Counted from the first letter of the stretch, positions 52,312 through 60,250 are shown. The stretch: DNA of 64,000 nt from Martinezella tropici (GCF_008370325.1 NZ_VNIP01000016.1:38610-102609); one strand, 5' to 3'. Made by a program: numbers and translations. Notes: a model not told the origin generated them from the letters alone.

Positions 52312-53940
52312 CTAGAAGTCCATTCCTGCTCCGGCTGGCACCGCAGGCGCGGCCTCCTTCTTCGGCTTTTCCGCAATCATGGCTTCCGTCGTCACCAGGA
52401 GTCCGGCAACGGAGGCCGCATCCTCAAGAGCCGTACGCACGACCTTGGCTGGATCGATAACGCCTTGCGCGTAGAGATCGCCATATTCGCCGGTCTGCGC
52501 GTTCCAACCGAAGGAGAAGTCGCTCTTCTCTCTAAGCTTGCCAACGATGATCGAGCCTTCCGCACCGGCATTTTCGGCGATCTGGCGGACCGGCGCTTCT
52601 ATCGCACGCCGCACGATGTCGACGCCGACCCGCTGGTCGCCGTTTTGTGTGGGCAGGCCATCGAGTGCCTTGATCGCGCGTAGAAGGGCTACACCCCCGC
52701 CCGGCAAGATGCCTTCCTCGACCGCCGCCCGGGTTGCATGCAGCGCATCATCGACCCGATCCTTCTTTTCCTTCACTTCGATTTCCGTCGAGCCGCCGAC
52801 GCGGATAACGGCAACGCCGCCAGCGAGCTTGGCAAGACGTTCCTGCAGCTTCTCGCGGTCGTAGTCGGAGGTGGTTTCCTCGATCTGGGCCTTGATCTGG
52901 GCAACGCGGCTTTCGATGTCGGACTTTGAGCCGACGCCATCGATGATGGTGGTATTCTCCTTCTCGATCGCCACCTTCTTGGAACGGCCGAGCATGTCGA
53001 GGGTAACAGACTCGAGCTTGATGCCAAGGTCTTCCGAGATGACCGTGCCGCCCGTCAGGATGGCGATGTCTTCCAGCATGGCCTTGCGGCGGTCGCCGAA
53101 GCCAGGAGCCTTGACGGCAGCGATCTTCAGACCACCGCGCAGCTTGTTGACGACGAGCGTCGCAAGAGCTTCACCTTCGACGTCTTCAGCGATGATGAGG
53201 AGCGGCTTGCCAGTCTGAACGACAGCTTCGAGAACCGGAAGCATCGACTGCAGGTTCGAGAGCTTCTTTTCATGGATCAGGATATAGGGATCCTCGAACT
53301 CAACGCGCATCTTGTCGGCATTGGTGACGAAGTAGGGGCTGAGGTAGCCGCGGTCGAACTGCATGCCTTCGACGACTTCGAGTTCGGTTTCGGCGGTCTT
53401 GGCTTCTTCAACCGTGATGACGCCTTCGTTGCCGACTTTTTCCATTGCCTCGGCGAGATAGCGGCCGATCTCGGGATCGCCATTGGCGGAAATCGTGCCG
53501 ACCTGAGCAATTTCCGAATTGTTGGTGATCTTGCGGGCGTTGGTTTTCAGTTCCCTGACGACTTCGGCAACGGCGAGATCGATGCCGCGCTTCAGGTCCA
53601 TCGGGTTCATGCCGGAGGCGACCGCCTTGGCGCCTTCCTTGACGATTGCTTGCGCAAGAACGGTCGCGGTCGTGGTGCCGTCACCGGCGAGGTCGTTGGT
53701 CTTCGACGCGACTTCGCGCAGCATCTGGGCGCCCATGTTTTCGAACTTGTCTTCGAGTTCGATTTCCTTGGCGACGGTGACGCCGTCCTTGGTGATGCGC
53801 GGTGCGCCGAAGGACTTGTCGATAACGACGTTACGGCCCTTCGGGCCGAGCGTCACTTTTACCGCATTTGCCAATATATCGACCCCACGCAGCATGCGTT
53901 CACGGGCATCGATATTGAATTTAACCTCTTTCGCAGCCAT
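52312..53940 (-). CDS. groEL: Chaperonin GroEL (60 kDa)
   Basis: A 542-residue group I chaperonin. Conserved GroEL sequences are present throughout: GPKGRNVVIDKSFGAPRITKD (residues ~32-52, ATP site region), AGDGTTTATVLAQ (~86-98, catalytic Asp), GGVAVIRVGGSTEIEVKEKK (~373) and the C-terminal GAGMDF in place of a GGM-rich tail. It folds proteins in a double ring with GroES. It forms a two-gene operon with groES, 51 bases apart. Rhizobia carry several groESL copies, and the CIRCE-like element upstream suggests HrcA control of this one. Confidence 0.97.
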   Translation of the reverse strand: MAAKEVKFNIDARERMLRGVDILANAVKVTLGPKGRNVVIDKSFGAPRITKDGVTVAKEIELEDKFENMGAQMLREVASKTNDLAGDGTTTATVLAQAIVKEGAKAVASGMNPMDLKRGIDLAVAEVVRELKTNARKITNNSEIAQVGTISANGDPEIGRYLAEAMEKVGNEGVITVEEAKTAETELEVVEGMQFDRGYLSPYFVTNADKMRVEFEDPYILIHEKKLSNLQSMLPVLEAVVQTGKPLLIIAEDVEGEALATLVVNKLRGGLKIAAVKAPGFGDRRKAMLEDIAILTGGTVISEDLGIKLESVTLDMLGRSKKVAIEKENTTIIDGVGSKSDIESRVAQIKAQIEETTSDYDREKLQERLAKLAGGVAVIRVGGSTEIEVKEKKDRVDDALHATRAAVEEGILPGGGVALLRAIKALDGLPTQNGDQRVGVDIVRRAIEAPVRQIAENAGAEGSIIVGKLREKSDFSFGWNAQTGEYGDLYAQGVIDPAKVVRTALEDAASVAGLLVTTEAMIAEKPKKEAAPAVPAGAGMDF

Positions 53941-53991
53941 TTCTTCACTCCTTCGATAGGCAGCTATTTTGACTGATGACGCTAATCACGC

Positions 53992-54306
53992 TTAGGCGGC
54001 CTGCTTCTGTTCGGTCTGGGGTTCGATGATACCCATGACATCGCTTTCCTTCATGATCAGCAGTTCCTCACCATTGATCTTGATCTCGGTGCCGGACCAT
54101 TTGCCGAAGAGAATGCGATCGCCGACCTTGACGTCCAGCGCCTGGAGCTGACCGGCATCATTGCGCGAGCCCGGACCGGCGGCAATGACCTCGCCCTCCT
54201 GCGGCTTTTCCTTCGCGGTGTCGGGAATGATGATGCCGCCTCTGGTCTTCTCTTCGGAAACGACCCGGCGAACAAGGATGCGATCGTGAAGCGGTCGGAA
54301 CGACAT
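53992..54306 (-). CDS. groES: Co-chaperonin GroES (10 kDa)
   Basis: A 104-residue co-chaperonin with PLHDRILVRRVVSEEKTRGG (residues ~4-23; mobile loop GGIIIPDTA) and GDRILFGKWSGTEIKINGEE. It caps GroEL during folding. ATG 54306 has TGGAGG upstream; the in-frame extension to 54348 lies in the leader. The 5' region holds a CIRCE-like repeat about 150 bases upstream and a possible heat-shock sigma promoter. Confidence 0.96.
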   Translation of the reverse strand: MSFRPLHDRILVRRVVSEEKTRGGIIIPDTAKEKPQEGEVIAAGPGSRNDAGQLQALDVKVGDRILFGKWSGTEIKINGEELLIMKESDVMGIIEPQTEQKQAA

Positions 54307-54454
54307 GTTTTCCTCCATGGACAACAATGTTGACATAGTTCCCCTCACCGGACCGGATGACCAGTCCGGGCGGGTGCAAAGCCTCGTTCGAGCGTTTTGC
54401 GCGCAATGATCTGGTTTCGCGATTTTCCCATTTCAAGAGGGGTGAAAGAAAAAA

Positions 54455-54481
54455 TTAGCAGTCGGTGGCAGCGGCTGCTAA
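54455..54481 (-). promoter_or_regulatory. CIRCE-like element upstream of groESL
   Basis: TTAGCAGTC (54455-54463), a 9-base spacer, then GGCTGCTAA (54473-54481). The HrcA target CIRCE is TTAGCACTC-N9-GAGTGCTAA; this site keeps the exact 9-9-9 geometry and all outer bases, with changes only near the inner ends. On the minus strand a possible RpoH-type promoter (CTTGAAA at the complement of 54431-54437) lies just downstream. Confidence 0.65.
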
Positions 54482-54631
54482 CGCGCTGTAAAGGAACAGC
54501 AAACTAGTGTCATGTGTTAGAAAACAGCGCGCTGGGAGTGGCATCTGCGAAGGCTTTGTACATCATGATTGCGATGCATCCTTTGGGCGTCGGCTGCGTT
54601 TTCCTTGCAGCAATCGTACGGAACCCTTTCA

Positions 54632-54803
54632 ATGATCAAGCGCGAACCGGCCGATACCGCCGGCACAGTGCGTCGCGACGAACAAGGACACTTCAAGGAG
54701 AGCGTTGATGTCGACCGATCGCTTGCCCGCCGACCGCCAGAGGGCCAAACATGATGCCCAAGCTCCGCGAAGGCGATCGCGCGACCGTAAGACGAAGCGC
54801 TGA
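54632..54803 (+). pseudogene. Frameshifted small rhizobial gene (or two overlapping small ORFs)
   Basis: From ATG 54632 the frame reads TVRRDEQGHFKESVDVDRSL then stops at 54754. A second frame from ATG 54708 (AAGGAG upstream) reads ADRQRAKHDAQ and ends DRKTKR at 54803. Joined, they resemble a small charged rhizobial protein of the type ESVDVGRSLAxDRRxxAKHDAP, recalled from memory. A frameshift near 54730 best explains the split. It lies just before the exonuclease gene. Alternatively the 31-codon second ORF is expressed by itself. Confidence 0.45.
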
Positions 54804-54809
54804 GCTACG

Positions 54810-55583
54810 GTGAAGATCGCCTCCTACAACATCAACGGCATCAATGGTCGGCTCGACATCTTGCTCGAGTGGCTCGAAGAATCTCGGCCTGACGTCGCCT
54901 GTCTGCAGGAACTCAAGGCTCCGGATGAGAAGTTTCCGCGCCGCGCGCTTGAGAAGGCGGGCTATGGGGCGATTTGGCATGGCCAAAAAAGCTGGAACGG
55001 CGTCGCGATCCTCGCGCGCGATATCGATCCGATCGAGACACGCCGTCGCTTGCCTGGAAATCCGGACGATGTCCACAGCCGCTATATCGAAGCGGCAATC
55101 AACGGCATCCTCATCGGCTGCCTTTATCTTCCCAACGGCAATCCGGCACCCGGCCCGAAGTTCGACTATAAGCTCCGCTGGTTCGAGCGACTGCAGGGGT
55201 ATGCGCGAGAGCTTCGCGATCTTGGCGTGCCAGCCGCGCTGGTGGGTGATTTCAACGTCATGCCCACGGATCTCGATGTCTATGCACCAGAGCGCTGGCG
55301 CGAGGACGCGCTGTTTCGGCCGGAGGTAAGAAAAGCCTTCGCGGATTTGGTTGCGCAGGGATGGACCGACGCGATCCGCGAGCTCTATCCCGATCGACGC
55401 ATTTATACCTTCTGGAAGTATTTTCGGAACGCCTTCGCACGAGACGCAGGGCTGCGCATTGATCATTTCCTCCTCAGCACGCCCTTGGCGAAAGCCTTGG
55501 TCGCCGCGGGCGTCGATAAATCAATTCGCGCGTTGCCACACACCAGCGACCATGCACCGGTTTGGATTGAAATCGCGGTTTGA
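54810..55583 (+). CDS. xthA: Exodeoxyribonuclease III / AP endonuclease family protein
   Basis: A 257-residue ExoIII-family nuclease. Landmarks are ASYNINGINGRL (Asn metal ligand), CLQELKAPDEKFP (catalytic Glu, residue ~34), LVGDFNVMPTDLDVY (Asp/Asn, ~149-151), RIDHFLLS (~217) and the final SDHAPVWIEI (Asp-His). It repairs abasic sites and 3' blocks in DNA. The start is GTG 54810; no better ATG exists. It is probably an extra copy beside a core chromosomal xthA, in keeping with the stress theme here. Confidence 0.9.
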   Translation: MKIASYNINGINGRLDILLEWLEESRPDVACLQELKAPDEKFPRRALEKAGYGAIWHGQKSWNGVAILARDIDPIETRRRLPGNPDDVHSRYIEAAINGILIGCLYLPNGNPAPGPKFDYKLRWFERLQGYARELRDLGVPAALVGDFNVMPTDLDVYAPERWREDALFRPEVRKAFADLVAQGWTDAIRELYPDRRIYTFWKYFRNAFARDAGLRIDHFLLSTPLAKALVAAGVDKSIRALPHTSDHAPVWIEIAV

Positions 55584-55773
55584 CTCCATGCAAGCGAGTA
55601 GAGCGCTATCGATCCATGGAAAAGCGGCCGAGAGCGTTTATCCTGGCGTTGCGCTTCTCGGCTACAATCTCATTCGTCGTGGAGGCAAGTGATGTAATCC
55701 AGTACGTTTTCGTTGATCTCGGCAATTGCGAGGATCTGAAGCGAGTGCTCGACGACACACGGCAATATCTCGC

Positions 55774-56682
55774 CTATGGGCGCGGCCGGTATACTCCAGC
55801 GACCAAGTCTTCCTCGTCATCGCGCTGACGGCCGCCAAGTGCTGCGGCTGCTGATGCGATAAACGCACCGACTAATAGCGACAGAGAGCCGATCAGAGCG
55901 GTCGTTGCGCTTGTCTTCCTGGCTTTGTCAGCCGCTTCTTTCGCTGCCAGTTTAGCATCATCGATTTGCTTGAGCATCGCGTCGACGCGGTTACGGGCAT
56001 CCGTCTCCGAAAGCCCGGTACGGGCGGAAACGATGGTGACGAGATAGGACTTGTCTCCGTCCGGTATCTGGCCGGTGGTTGCTCCGTACAGGAGAATTCG
56101 CGAGATTTCTGCCGCCCCTGCCCGATCGTCGGACGAAGCGCGGTCTGCTGCCTTTGCAGGCCGCAGCAGGGCGTCGGTGAAATAGGCAGCCGCGTCCGCG
56201 TTGTCTTTTTGTGTCGCTGAGGAGGCTGCATTAACCGCGGTTTGAGCGATTTGGCCTGCAGCATTGACAGACGCACCCGCCAACGAGGTTAACGAAGAGG
56301 CGAGGAAGCCTGCCACGAATACGGTCGCAAGTGCCCAGCTCAGGAAACCATGTGCCGTATCGCGAAAAAAGACCTCATCGGAGTGGATTTCGACCCATTT
56401 CGTGCGGAGGCGGCCGGTCAGGTAGCCTCCAATCGCTGATGACAGCCATTGAACGACCACCAGCCAGATGGCAGCGGTGAGACCAGCCGTAGTGGCCGAA
56501 CTGCCTTGGCCTGACCATGGAGATACCATCGTCAGGCCGACGCCGGATCCAAGTAGCAGAAGGATGAGGGCGATGCCGGTTGCGGCAAGGGCGCCCCCGA
56601 TGATGGGCGCCCAGACAAGGGCGGATTTGGACGATTCGACAGGGGTAGTCCCTGCGGGGGTACTTTCGACGGCGGAGGACAT
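55774..56682 (-). CDS. Conserved membrane protein with four hydrophobic segments
   Basis: A 302-residue inner-membrane protein. Hydrophobic segments lie at ~25-50 (PIIGGALAATGIALILLLLG), ~65-90, ~112-135 (LSWALATVFVAGFLASSLTS) and ~262-285. A helical soluble domain (~140-255) is rich in Ala, Lys and Asp and includes SETDARNRVDAMLKQIDDAK. It overlaps no other gene; GGAGG precedes ATG 56682. It follows a 25-residue hydrophobic peptide gene, and both sit behind an EcfG-like promoter. The function is unknown, with a general-stress envelope role likely. Confidence 0.75.
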   Translation of the reverse strand: MSSAVESTPAGTTPVESSKSALVWAPIIGGALAATGIALILLLLGSGVGLTMVSPWSGQGSSATTAGLTAAIWLVVVQWLSSAIGGYLTGRLRTKWVEIHSDEVFFRDTAHGFLSWALATVFVAGFLASSLTSLAGASVNAAGQIAQTAVNAASSATQKDNADAAAYFTDALLRPAKAADRASSDDRAGAAEISRILLYGATTGQIPDGDKSYLVTIVSARTGLSETDARNRVDAMLKQIDDAKLAAKEAADKARKTSATTALIGSLSLLVGAFIASAAAALGGRQRDDEEDLVAGVYRPRP

Positions 56683-56691
56683 CGCTGCCTC

Positions 56692-56769
56692 CTATCGAGT
56701 GAAGAGAACAAGAAGAATGACGATCGGCAACGGAATGCCGAGAAGCCAGAGCAGAATACCTCGACCCAT
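56692..56769 (-). CDS. 25-residue single-pass membrane peptide
   Basis: A 25-codon ORF starting MGRGILLWLLGIPLPIVILL and ending LVLFTR, almost wholly hydrophobic with a Pro-containing turn. CGGAGG lies before ATG 56769. It is nine bases ahead of the four-segment membrane protein gene and 37 bases downstream of an EcfG-like promoter, so it is probably the first gene of that operon. Peptides of this kind are common but usually unannotated in rhizobia. Confidence 0.7.
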   Translation of the reverse strand: MGRGILLWLLGIPLPIVILLVLFTR

Positions 56770-56805
56770 TTTGAAATCCTCCGGGCGTGAACTGATGTCA
56801 ATTTC

Positions 56806-56830
56806 AACCGCGATCGAGGGCTTTTGTTCC
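56806..56830 (-). promoter_or_regulatory. EcfG-type general-stress promoter
   Basis: On the minus strand GGAAC (complement of 56826-56830), a 16-base spacer and GGTT (complement of 56806-56809). This matches the alphaproteobacterial EcfG consensus GGAAC-N16/17-CGTT except for one base. The first gene starts 37 bases downstream. Confidence 0.65.
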
Positions 56831-56907
56831 AGAATTGGATGGTGCGTTATGCGGTTTGTTCAGTAACGCCGGCATGTTGCTTAATGCGCGAGGGATTCGA
56901 AGTCATC

Positions 56908-57084
56908 ATGCGCTACGTTGCTGATCGGCACGCCGTGGACGAGACGTCTATGAGCGAGGAACAGTTAGAGGATTTTGCATCTGCCAAACGGAAGTTTAGC
57001 CTCCGCACGCCTGAGCCAGCTCCCGTGGAGAGGAACCGATGGGAGCCTCGGAAGTTTCTCTCCGAAGGAGACCGCTATGACTGA
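56908..57084 (+). CDS. Small hypothetical protein (58 aa)
   Basis: A 58-residue charged ORF (SEEQLEDFASAKRKFSLRTP, then RNRWEPRKFLSEGDRYD). Its 3' end overlaps the next gene by eight bases, which supports a two-gene unit. The start is uncertain: ATG 56908 has a distant GAGGG, while 56884 and 56950 are alternatives. No membrane segment and no known family. Confidence 0.5.
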   Translation: MRYVADRHAVDETSMSEEQLEDFASAKRKFSLRTPEPAPVERNRWEPRKFLSEGDRYD

Positions 57085-57544
57085 GGAAAAGAAGATCGTC
57101 GAGGTGAAGGTGATGACTGATAACGGCGATGAGGTGCCGATGGGCATCATGAACGCCAGCCAGGCGACGAAGCTTTCAGAGAATCTCGACGTCGTGGTCT
57201 CCCACCCGGACGGCGAAGTACGTGCTGCCGATGGCGCTGTCGACCGCGAAGAGTTGAAACCCTTGGCCGCTCGGGGCGCGGCAAATCGCGTGTTTCCGTC
57301 ACCGACGACTAACGTCGAGGCGGAGCGTTTCGAAGAGGTGCAGACCATTGTCCGGGGCGTCCTGGACGATATCGTCGCTTCGGCTAACGAAGCAGGCTGG
57401 AGCACGCGCGAAATTATTTCCGCAATCCTGGAAGCAGGAAGGGTGCTCAAGAAAGCGGACGCGGCCGATCCTGATCCCGCCGACGATCCAGTCATCAGCG
57501 ACGTCGTTCGCGAGCAGATCGGTCATGGCGAACAATATGATTAG
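57077..57544 (+). CDS. Hypothetical acidic protein (155 aa)
   Basis: A 155-residue acidic protein. The N-terminal half looks like beta strands (KIVEVKVMTDNGDEVPMGIM). The C-terminal half is helical (VRGVLDDIVASANEAGWSTR; EIISAILEAGRVLKKADAAD). GAAGGAG lies before ATG 57077. It overlaps the 58-residue gene by eight bases. It has no signal peptide or membrane segment. I do not recognise the family. Confidence 0.65.
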   Translation: MTEEKKIVEVKVMTDNGDEVPMGIMNASQATKLSENLDVVVSHPDGEVRAADGAVDREELKPLAARGAANRVFPSPTTNVEAERFEEVQTIVRGVLDDIVASANEAGWSTREIISAILEAGRVLKKADAADPDPADDPVISDVVREQIGHGEQYD

Positions 57545-57715
57545 ACAACCGGTCAACGATCGCCCGGAACCCCGTGAACCCGGAACCATGTTTGTAAACT
57601 GACGTTCTTCAGCCTGATAAGGTTTGCTCGCTTGTGATCGCCGGTCGAGACCCGCGCCCTTGGTTTATCGACCGGACCACGGGCATTCAAAATAAGTGGC
57701 GCACCCGCCTGAGGC

Positions 57716-57740
57716 GGAACTTGCCGGAATGGCGGCCGTT
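57716..57740 (+). promoter_or_regulatory. EcfG-type general-stress promoter
   Basis: GGAAC (57716-57720), a 16-base spacer and CGTT (57737-57740) match the EcfG consensus exactly. It drives the VOC/NmrA gene pair, whose first ATG is 32 bases downstream. Confidence 0.75.
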
Positions 57741-57771
57741 ATCTCACATCTCATCAGTCATGGAGAAGACC

Positions 57772-58230
57772 ATGGATAGGGCACGGCTTGTCGGCATCAA
57801 TCATGTCGCTCTGGAGGTCGGCAACGTCGAGGACGCGTTGGCCTTTTACCATTGCATCTTCAAGTTTGAGCTTAGGGGAACGCACAAGGACGACGAAGGC
57901 CGGATTGCTATGGCTTTCATCGATATGGGTGATCAGTTCCTTGCCCTCATTCGCGGACGCGGTCAATCTCCCGACGAGAGCCGACATTTCGGCCTCGTCG
58001 TCGACGACCGGACGTCGGTGAGGACGCTCGCCGAAGCAGCTGGAGCCACGCTCGTCGAGGGGCGGTTCCTGGATTTCCTGGATCCATGGGGTAACCGGAT
58101 CGAGGTCGTGGAGTATGCCGATCTGCAGTTCAGCAAAACGGACGCCGTCATGCGCGCCATGGGATTGCAGATCGAAAAACGCGCTCAAGCTCGGCAGGAG
58201 CTTCGGGAGAAAGGCATGGCGGATGAGTAG
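57772..58230 (+). CDS. VOC-superfamily (glyoxalase/dioxygenase fold) protein
   Basis: A 152-residue protein with the paired beta-alpha-beta-beta-beta units of the vicinal-oxygen-chelate fold. Metal-ligand positions are likely His in GINHVALEVGN (residue ~9) and Glu in NRIEVVEYADL (~112). The C-terminal 30 residues are helical and charged. GGAGAAG lies before ATG 57772. It overlaps the NmrA-like gene by eight bases and shares its EcfG-like promoter. It may detoxify reactive aldehydes or electrophiles. Substrate unknown. Confidence 0.83.
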   Translation: MDRARLVGINHVALEVGNVEDALAFYHCIFKFELRGTHKDDEGRIAMAFIDMGDQFLALIRGRGQSPDESRHFGLVVDDRTSVRTLAEAAGATLVEGRFLDFLDPWGNRIEVVEYADLQFSKTDAVMRAMGLQIEKRAQARQELREKGMADE

Positions 58231-59095
58231 CTTTGTCGTTCTTGGAGCCACCGGGCACATCGGCTCGGCGGTTATCCGGACTTTGATTGAAGCAGGCGGG
58301 TCAGCAATCGCAATCGCTCATTCGCGGGAAAGCGCGCAGAGCATTGCCGGGCCAGCTGTCGAGGCTCGTGTCATGGATGTGATGGACACCGAAGCGCTCC
58401 GCGAGGTCCTCAAGGAGGCCGGACGCGCGTTCCTTTTGAATCCCCCCGCTGATCCAAGTTCGGACACCGACGCGCGAGAAGCGGCAAGTGCCAGGTGCAT
58501 TGCCGAAGCGGTGCGGGGTTCGGGGTTGGAAAAGGTGGTGGTCGCCTCGACCTACGGTGCCCAGCCCGGCGAAAAGATTGGCGATCTTTCGATTCTCTAC
58601 GATTTCGAACAGATGATCAGGGCGACGGGCATTCCCTGTGCCGTCAACCGCGGCGCGTACTACTTCTCCAACCTCGACGCCTCCCTTGAATCCGCATGGC
58701 AGGGCGTCATCGCTTCTCCATTCCCGGCTGATCTCAAGATACCGATGGTGTCGCCCCACGATCTGGGACGTGCCGCTGCAGTGCGTCTGATGTCAGCTGT
58801 CACGGACGTTGGGATCCGATATGTCGAAGGTCCGGAGCGTTACACATTTGCCGAGGTTGCCGACGCATTCTCGTCAGTCCTTTCCCGTCGGGTTGAATTG
58901 CGGACGATCCCACGAGACGAGATCGAACAAAGCTTTCGCAAACTCGGCTTCTCGAAAGAGGCGGCGGAATCCTACGCGCGAATGATGAAGGCAAGCATAG
59001 ACGGCGGTTTCGAAGTTCCGCCCGATCCCGAACGGGGGGCTACGTCCTTGCAAGAACACATCGCTTCGCTTGTCGATAGTGCACCGAAGCCGTAG
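58223..59095 (+). CDS. NmrA-like NAD(P)-binding protein
   Basis: A 290-residue atypical SDR of the NmrA/TMR family. The cofactor motif VVLGATGHIGSAVI is at residues ~4-17; VVASTYGAQPGEKIG and NRGAYYFSNL follow. It lacks the classical YxxxK catalytic pair, so it may be a redox sensor or a quinone/NADPH-binding reductase. ATG 58223 lies within the end of the VOC gene, so the two are coupled. EcfG-type expression suggests a stress role. Confidence 0.85.
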   Translation: MSSFVVLGATGHIGSAVIRTLIEAGGSAIAIAHSRESAQSIAGPAVEARVMDVMDTEALREVLKEAGRAFLLNPPADPSSDTDAREAASARCIAEAVRGSGLEKVVVASTYGAQPGEKIGDLSILYDFEQMIRATGIPCAVNRGAYYFSNLDASLESAWQGVIASPFPADLKIPMVSPHDLGRAAAVRLMSAVTDVGIRYVEGPERYTFAEVADAFSSVLSRRVELRTIPRDEIEQSFRKLGFSKEAAESYARMMKASIDGGFEVPPDPERGATSLQEHIASLVDSAPKP

Positions 59096-59319
59096 AGCCG
59101 GATTTTGCAGGTCATCACCGGAAGCGCTTGGCGTCGAGCACCTCGTCCAGGGAAGCCTGAGCCTTACCGATTAACTTGTCCTTGTCGGAATGGACGGCGT
59201 TGTTGATGGTGCGCGAGGATCGGCGGGCGATGGACGACGACTGGCATTCGCGGCCCTTGAATTTCAGGATCTCGCGGCTTGAACTTGTTTCTAACACAAT
59301 CGCCAGCTATACCACCACA
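59096..59319. other. Interval without a convincing gene
   Basis: A 60-codon minus-strand ORF (59115-59297) reads NNAVHSDKDKLIGKAQASLD near its end, which looks plausible as coding. It has no good ribosome-binding site and no family I recognise. Left unassigned. Confidence 0.35.
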
Positions 59320-59402
59320 GTCGACATTGCTGATGAGCGCTGGAATGAATCTGCCGCTCGCAATGTTGTAGTCGTTTCAGCTTTGACCACGGATGTACTG
59401 GC
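59320..59402 (+). pseudogene. Decayed cold-shock gene (3' part)
   Basis: Two words shared with the intact csp locus occur in the same order: GCGCTGGAATGAA (59337-59349; 48282-48294) and GACCACGGATGTACTGGC (59385-59402; 48404-48421). They are 48 bases apart here and 122 bases apart in the intact gene, so about 74 bases are missing. GTCGACATTGCTG before the first word also resembles the csp GTCCACATTTCTG. A T6 terminator follows, as at csp. Confidence 0.5.
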
Positions 59403-59428
59403 AAGGGTGAGTAAGCGACGATGAGGAA

Positions 59429-59458
59429 GGTCGGTGCGGTTTCGCCCCGGCCTTTTTT
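59429..59458 (+). terminator. Rho-independent terminator
   Basis: GGTCGGTGCG (59429-59438) pairs with CGCCCCGGCC (59443-59452) with one mismatch and one G-U pair, followed by six T (59453-59458). It probably belonged to the decayed cold-shock gene just upstream. Confidence 0.65.
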
Positions 59459-59608
59459 ATTGCGGCTTCCGTCTTTGGAGATGTCGTGTCGTCGACCTGG
59501 ACGACGTCGAAGTATCGATTGTTATTTCAGTCTTTCTTATCCACTCGACATTGACCGGCGAGCGCGCTGGATCATTATTCGAAGAATGAACAGGCAAGAT
59601 TTGGCGGC

Positions 59609-59740
59609 ATGGCCCAATCGATGTTGGTTGTCGACGACGAGGCAGCGATACGCCTGGTCGCGGATGACGTTTTGGAGGACAAAGGCACGATATCCTCGCG
59701 GCTCGTTTCGTCCCCGAAACCTGGGCATAACCAGGCATGA
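59609..59740 (+). pseudogene. Response-regulator receiver fragment (43 codons)
   Basis: The frame from ATG 59609 reads MLVVDDEAAIRLVADDVLED and then KGTISSRLV before stopping at 59738. This is the first strand and helix of a CheY-like receiver with the acidic pair DDE. The phosphorylated Asp and the rest of the domain are absent, so it cannot be functional as a receiver. Confidence 0.6.
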
Positions 59741-59809
59741 TCCTGCGTTCTTGCTCGGACGGACCCAGGGAAACTCCGATAGTAATATGTGAAAAATGCG
59801 GCCACCGCG

Positions 59810-59835
59810 GGAACTTCAAGCCATCCGGAATGTTT
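59810..59835 (+). promoter_or_regulatory. EcfG-type general-stress promoter
   Basis: GGAAC (59810-59814), a 17-base spacer and GTTT (59832-59835) fit the EcfG pattern GGAAC-N16/17-cGTT. The start codon of the small gene is 28 bases downstream. Confidence 0.6.
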
Positions 59836-59863
59836 CGGCAGCATGCCTTTCCGGAGATCGGAT

Positions 59864-60073
59864 ATGATCCCTACAAGATACTACGCCGTGCGGGATGCCG
59901 CCTGGTCTTGGTCTGTCATCGACGCAACTACTGGCCGGGTTGTAGCTTATAGTGACGTCATTCTTGGCGGGCTGAGCGAAGGTATCGCGGAGGATATGGC
60001 AAAGCTGCTCAATTTGGAATATGCGGCTGGCGACACTGATGTTCCTTTGCCTCCAGGGTCTCGCGGAGCCTAA
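59864..60073 (+). CDS. Small conserved-type hypothetical protein (69 aa)
   Basis: A 69-residue ORF (WSWSVIDATTGRVVAYSDVI; GLSEGIAEDMAKLLNLEYAA), probably a beta-hairpin followed by a helix. GGAG lies before ATG 59864; longer in-frame starts lie upstream of the EcfG-like promoter and are rejected. A hairpin follows the stop. Its promoter suggests it belongs to the general stress regulon. No named family recognised. Confidence 0.7.
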   Translation: MIPTRYYAVRDAAWSWSVIDATTGRVVAYSDVILGGLSEGIAEDMAKLLNLEYAAGDTDVPLPPGSRGA

Positions 60074-60075
60074 GC

Positions 60076-60095
60076 AACGGCAGGGACCTGCCGTT
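60076..60095 (+). terminator. Hairpin after the 69-residue gene
   Basis: AACGGCAGG (60076-60084) and CCTGCCGTT (60087-60095) are perfect complements two bases apart, starting three bases after the stop codon. It lacks a T-run. Confidence 0.5.
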
Positions 60096-60216
60096 CAGTC
60101 CTTCAGCCTGACTGCACAGGACGGCCTCCAAGCTAAAGATAGATCGATAGCGGGCTTGGCACCTTGGGCGGCGCTGGGCGGACGTGGTGTTTCAGAAGTG
60201 GTTTTCCGACGTATCG

Positions 60217-60250
60217 CTGGCCAATAATGTCGACTGGCCAAGAATGTCGA
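60217..60250. repeat. 17-bp tandem direct repeat
   Basis: CTGGCCAATAATGTCGA (60217-60233) is followed at once by CTGGCCAAGAATGTCGA (60234-60250), with one mismatch. A 10-bp-stem hairpin (60258-60281) lies just after. The tandem units could be a transposon-end relic or binding sites. Confidence 0.65.

Noticed and set aside
53272..53976. 234-codon plus-strand ORF opposite groEL
   Set aside because: Well-known type of antisense frame over groEL; no independent support.
54409..54437. RpoH-type promoter before groES
   Set aside because: The -35 CTTGAAA is good, but the -10 (CCAGATCAT) matches poorly. It is mentioned with the CIRCE entry, not listed separately.
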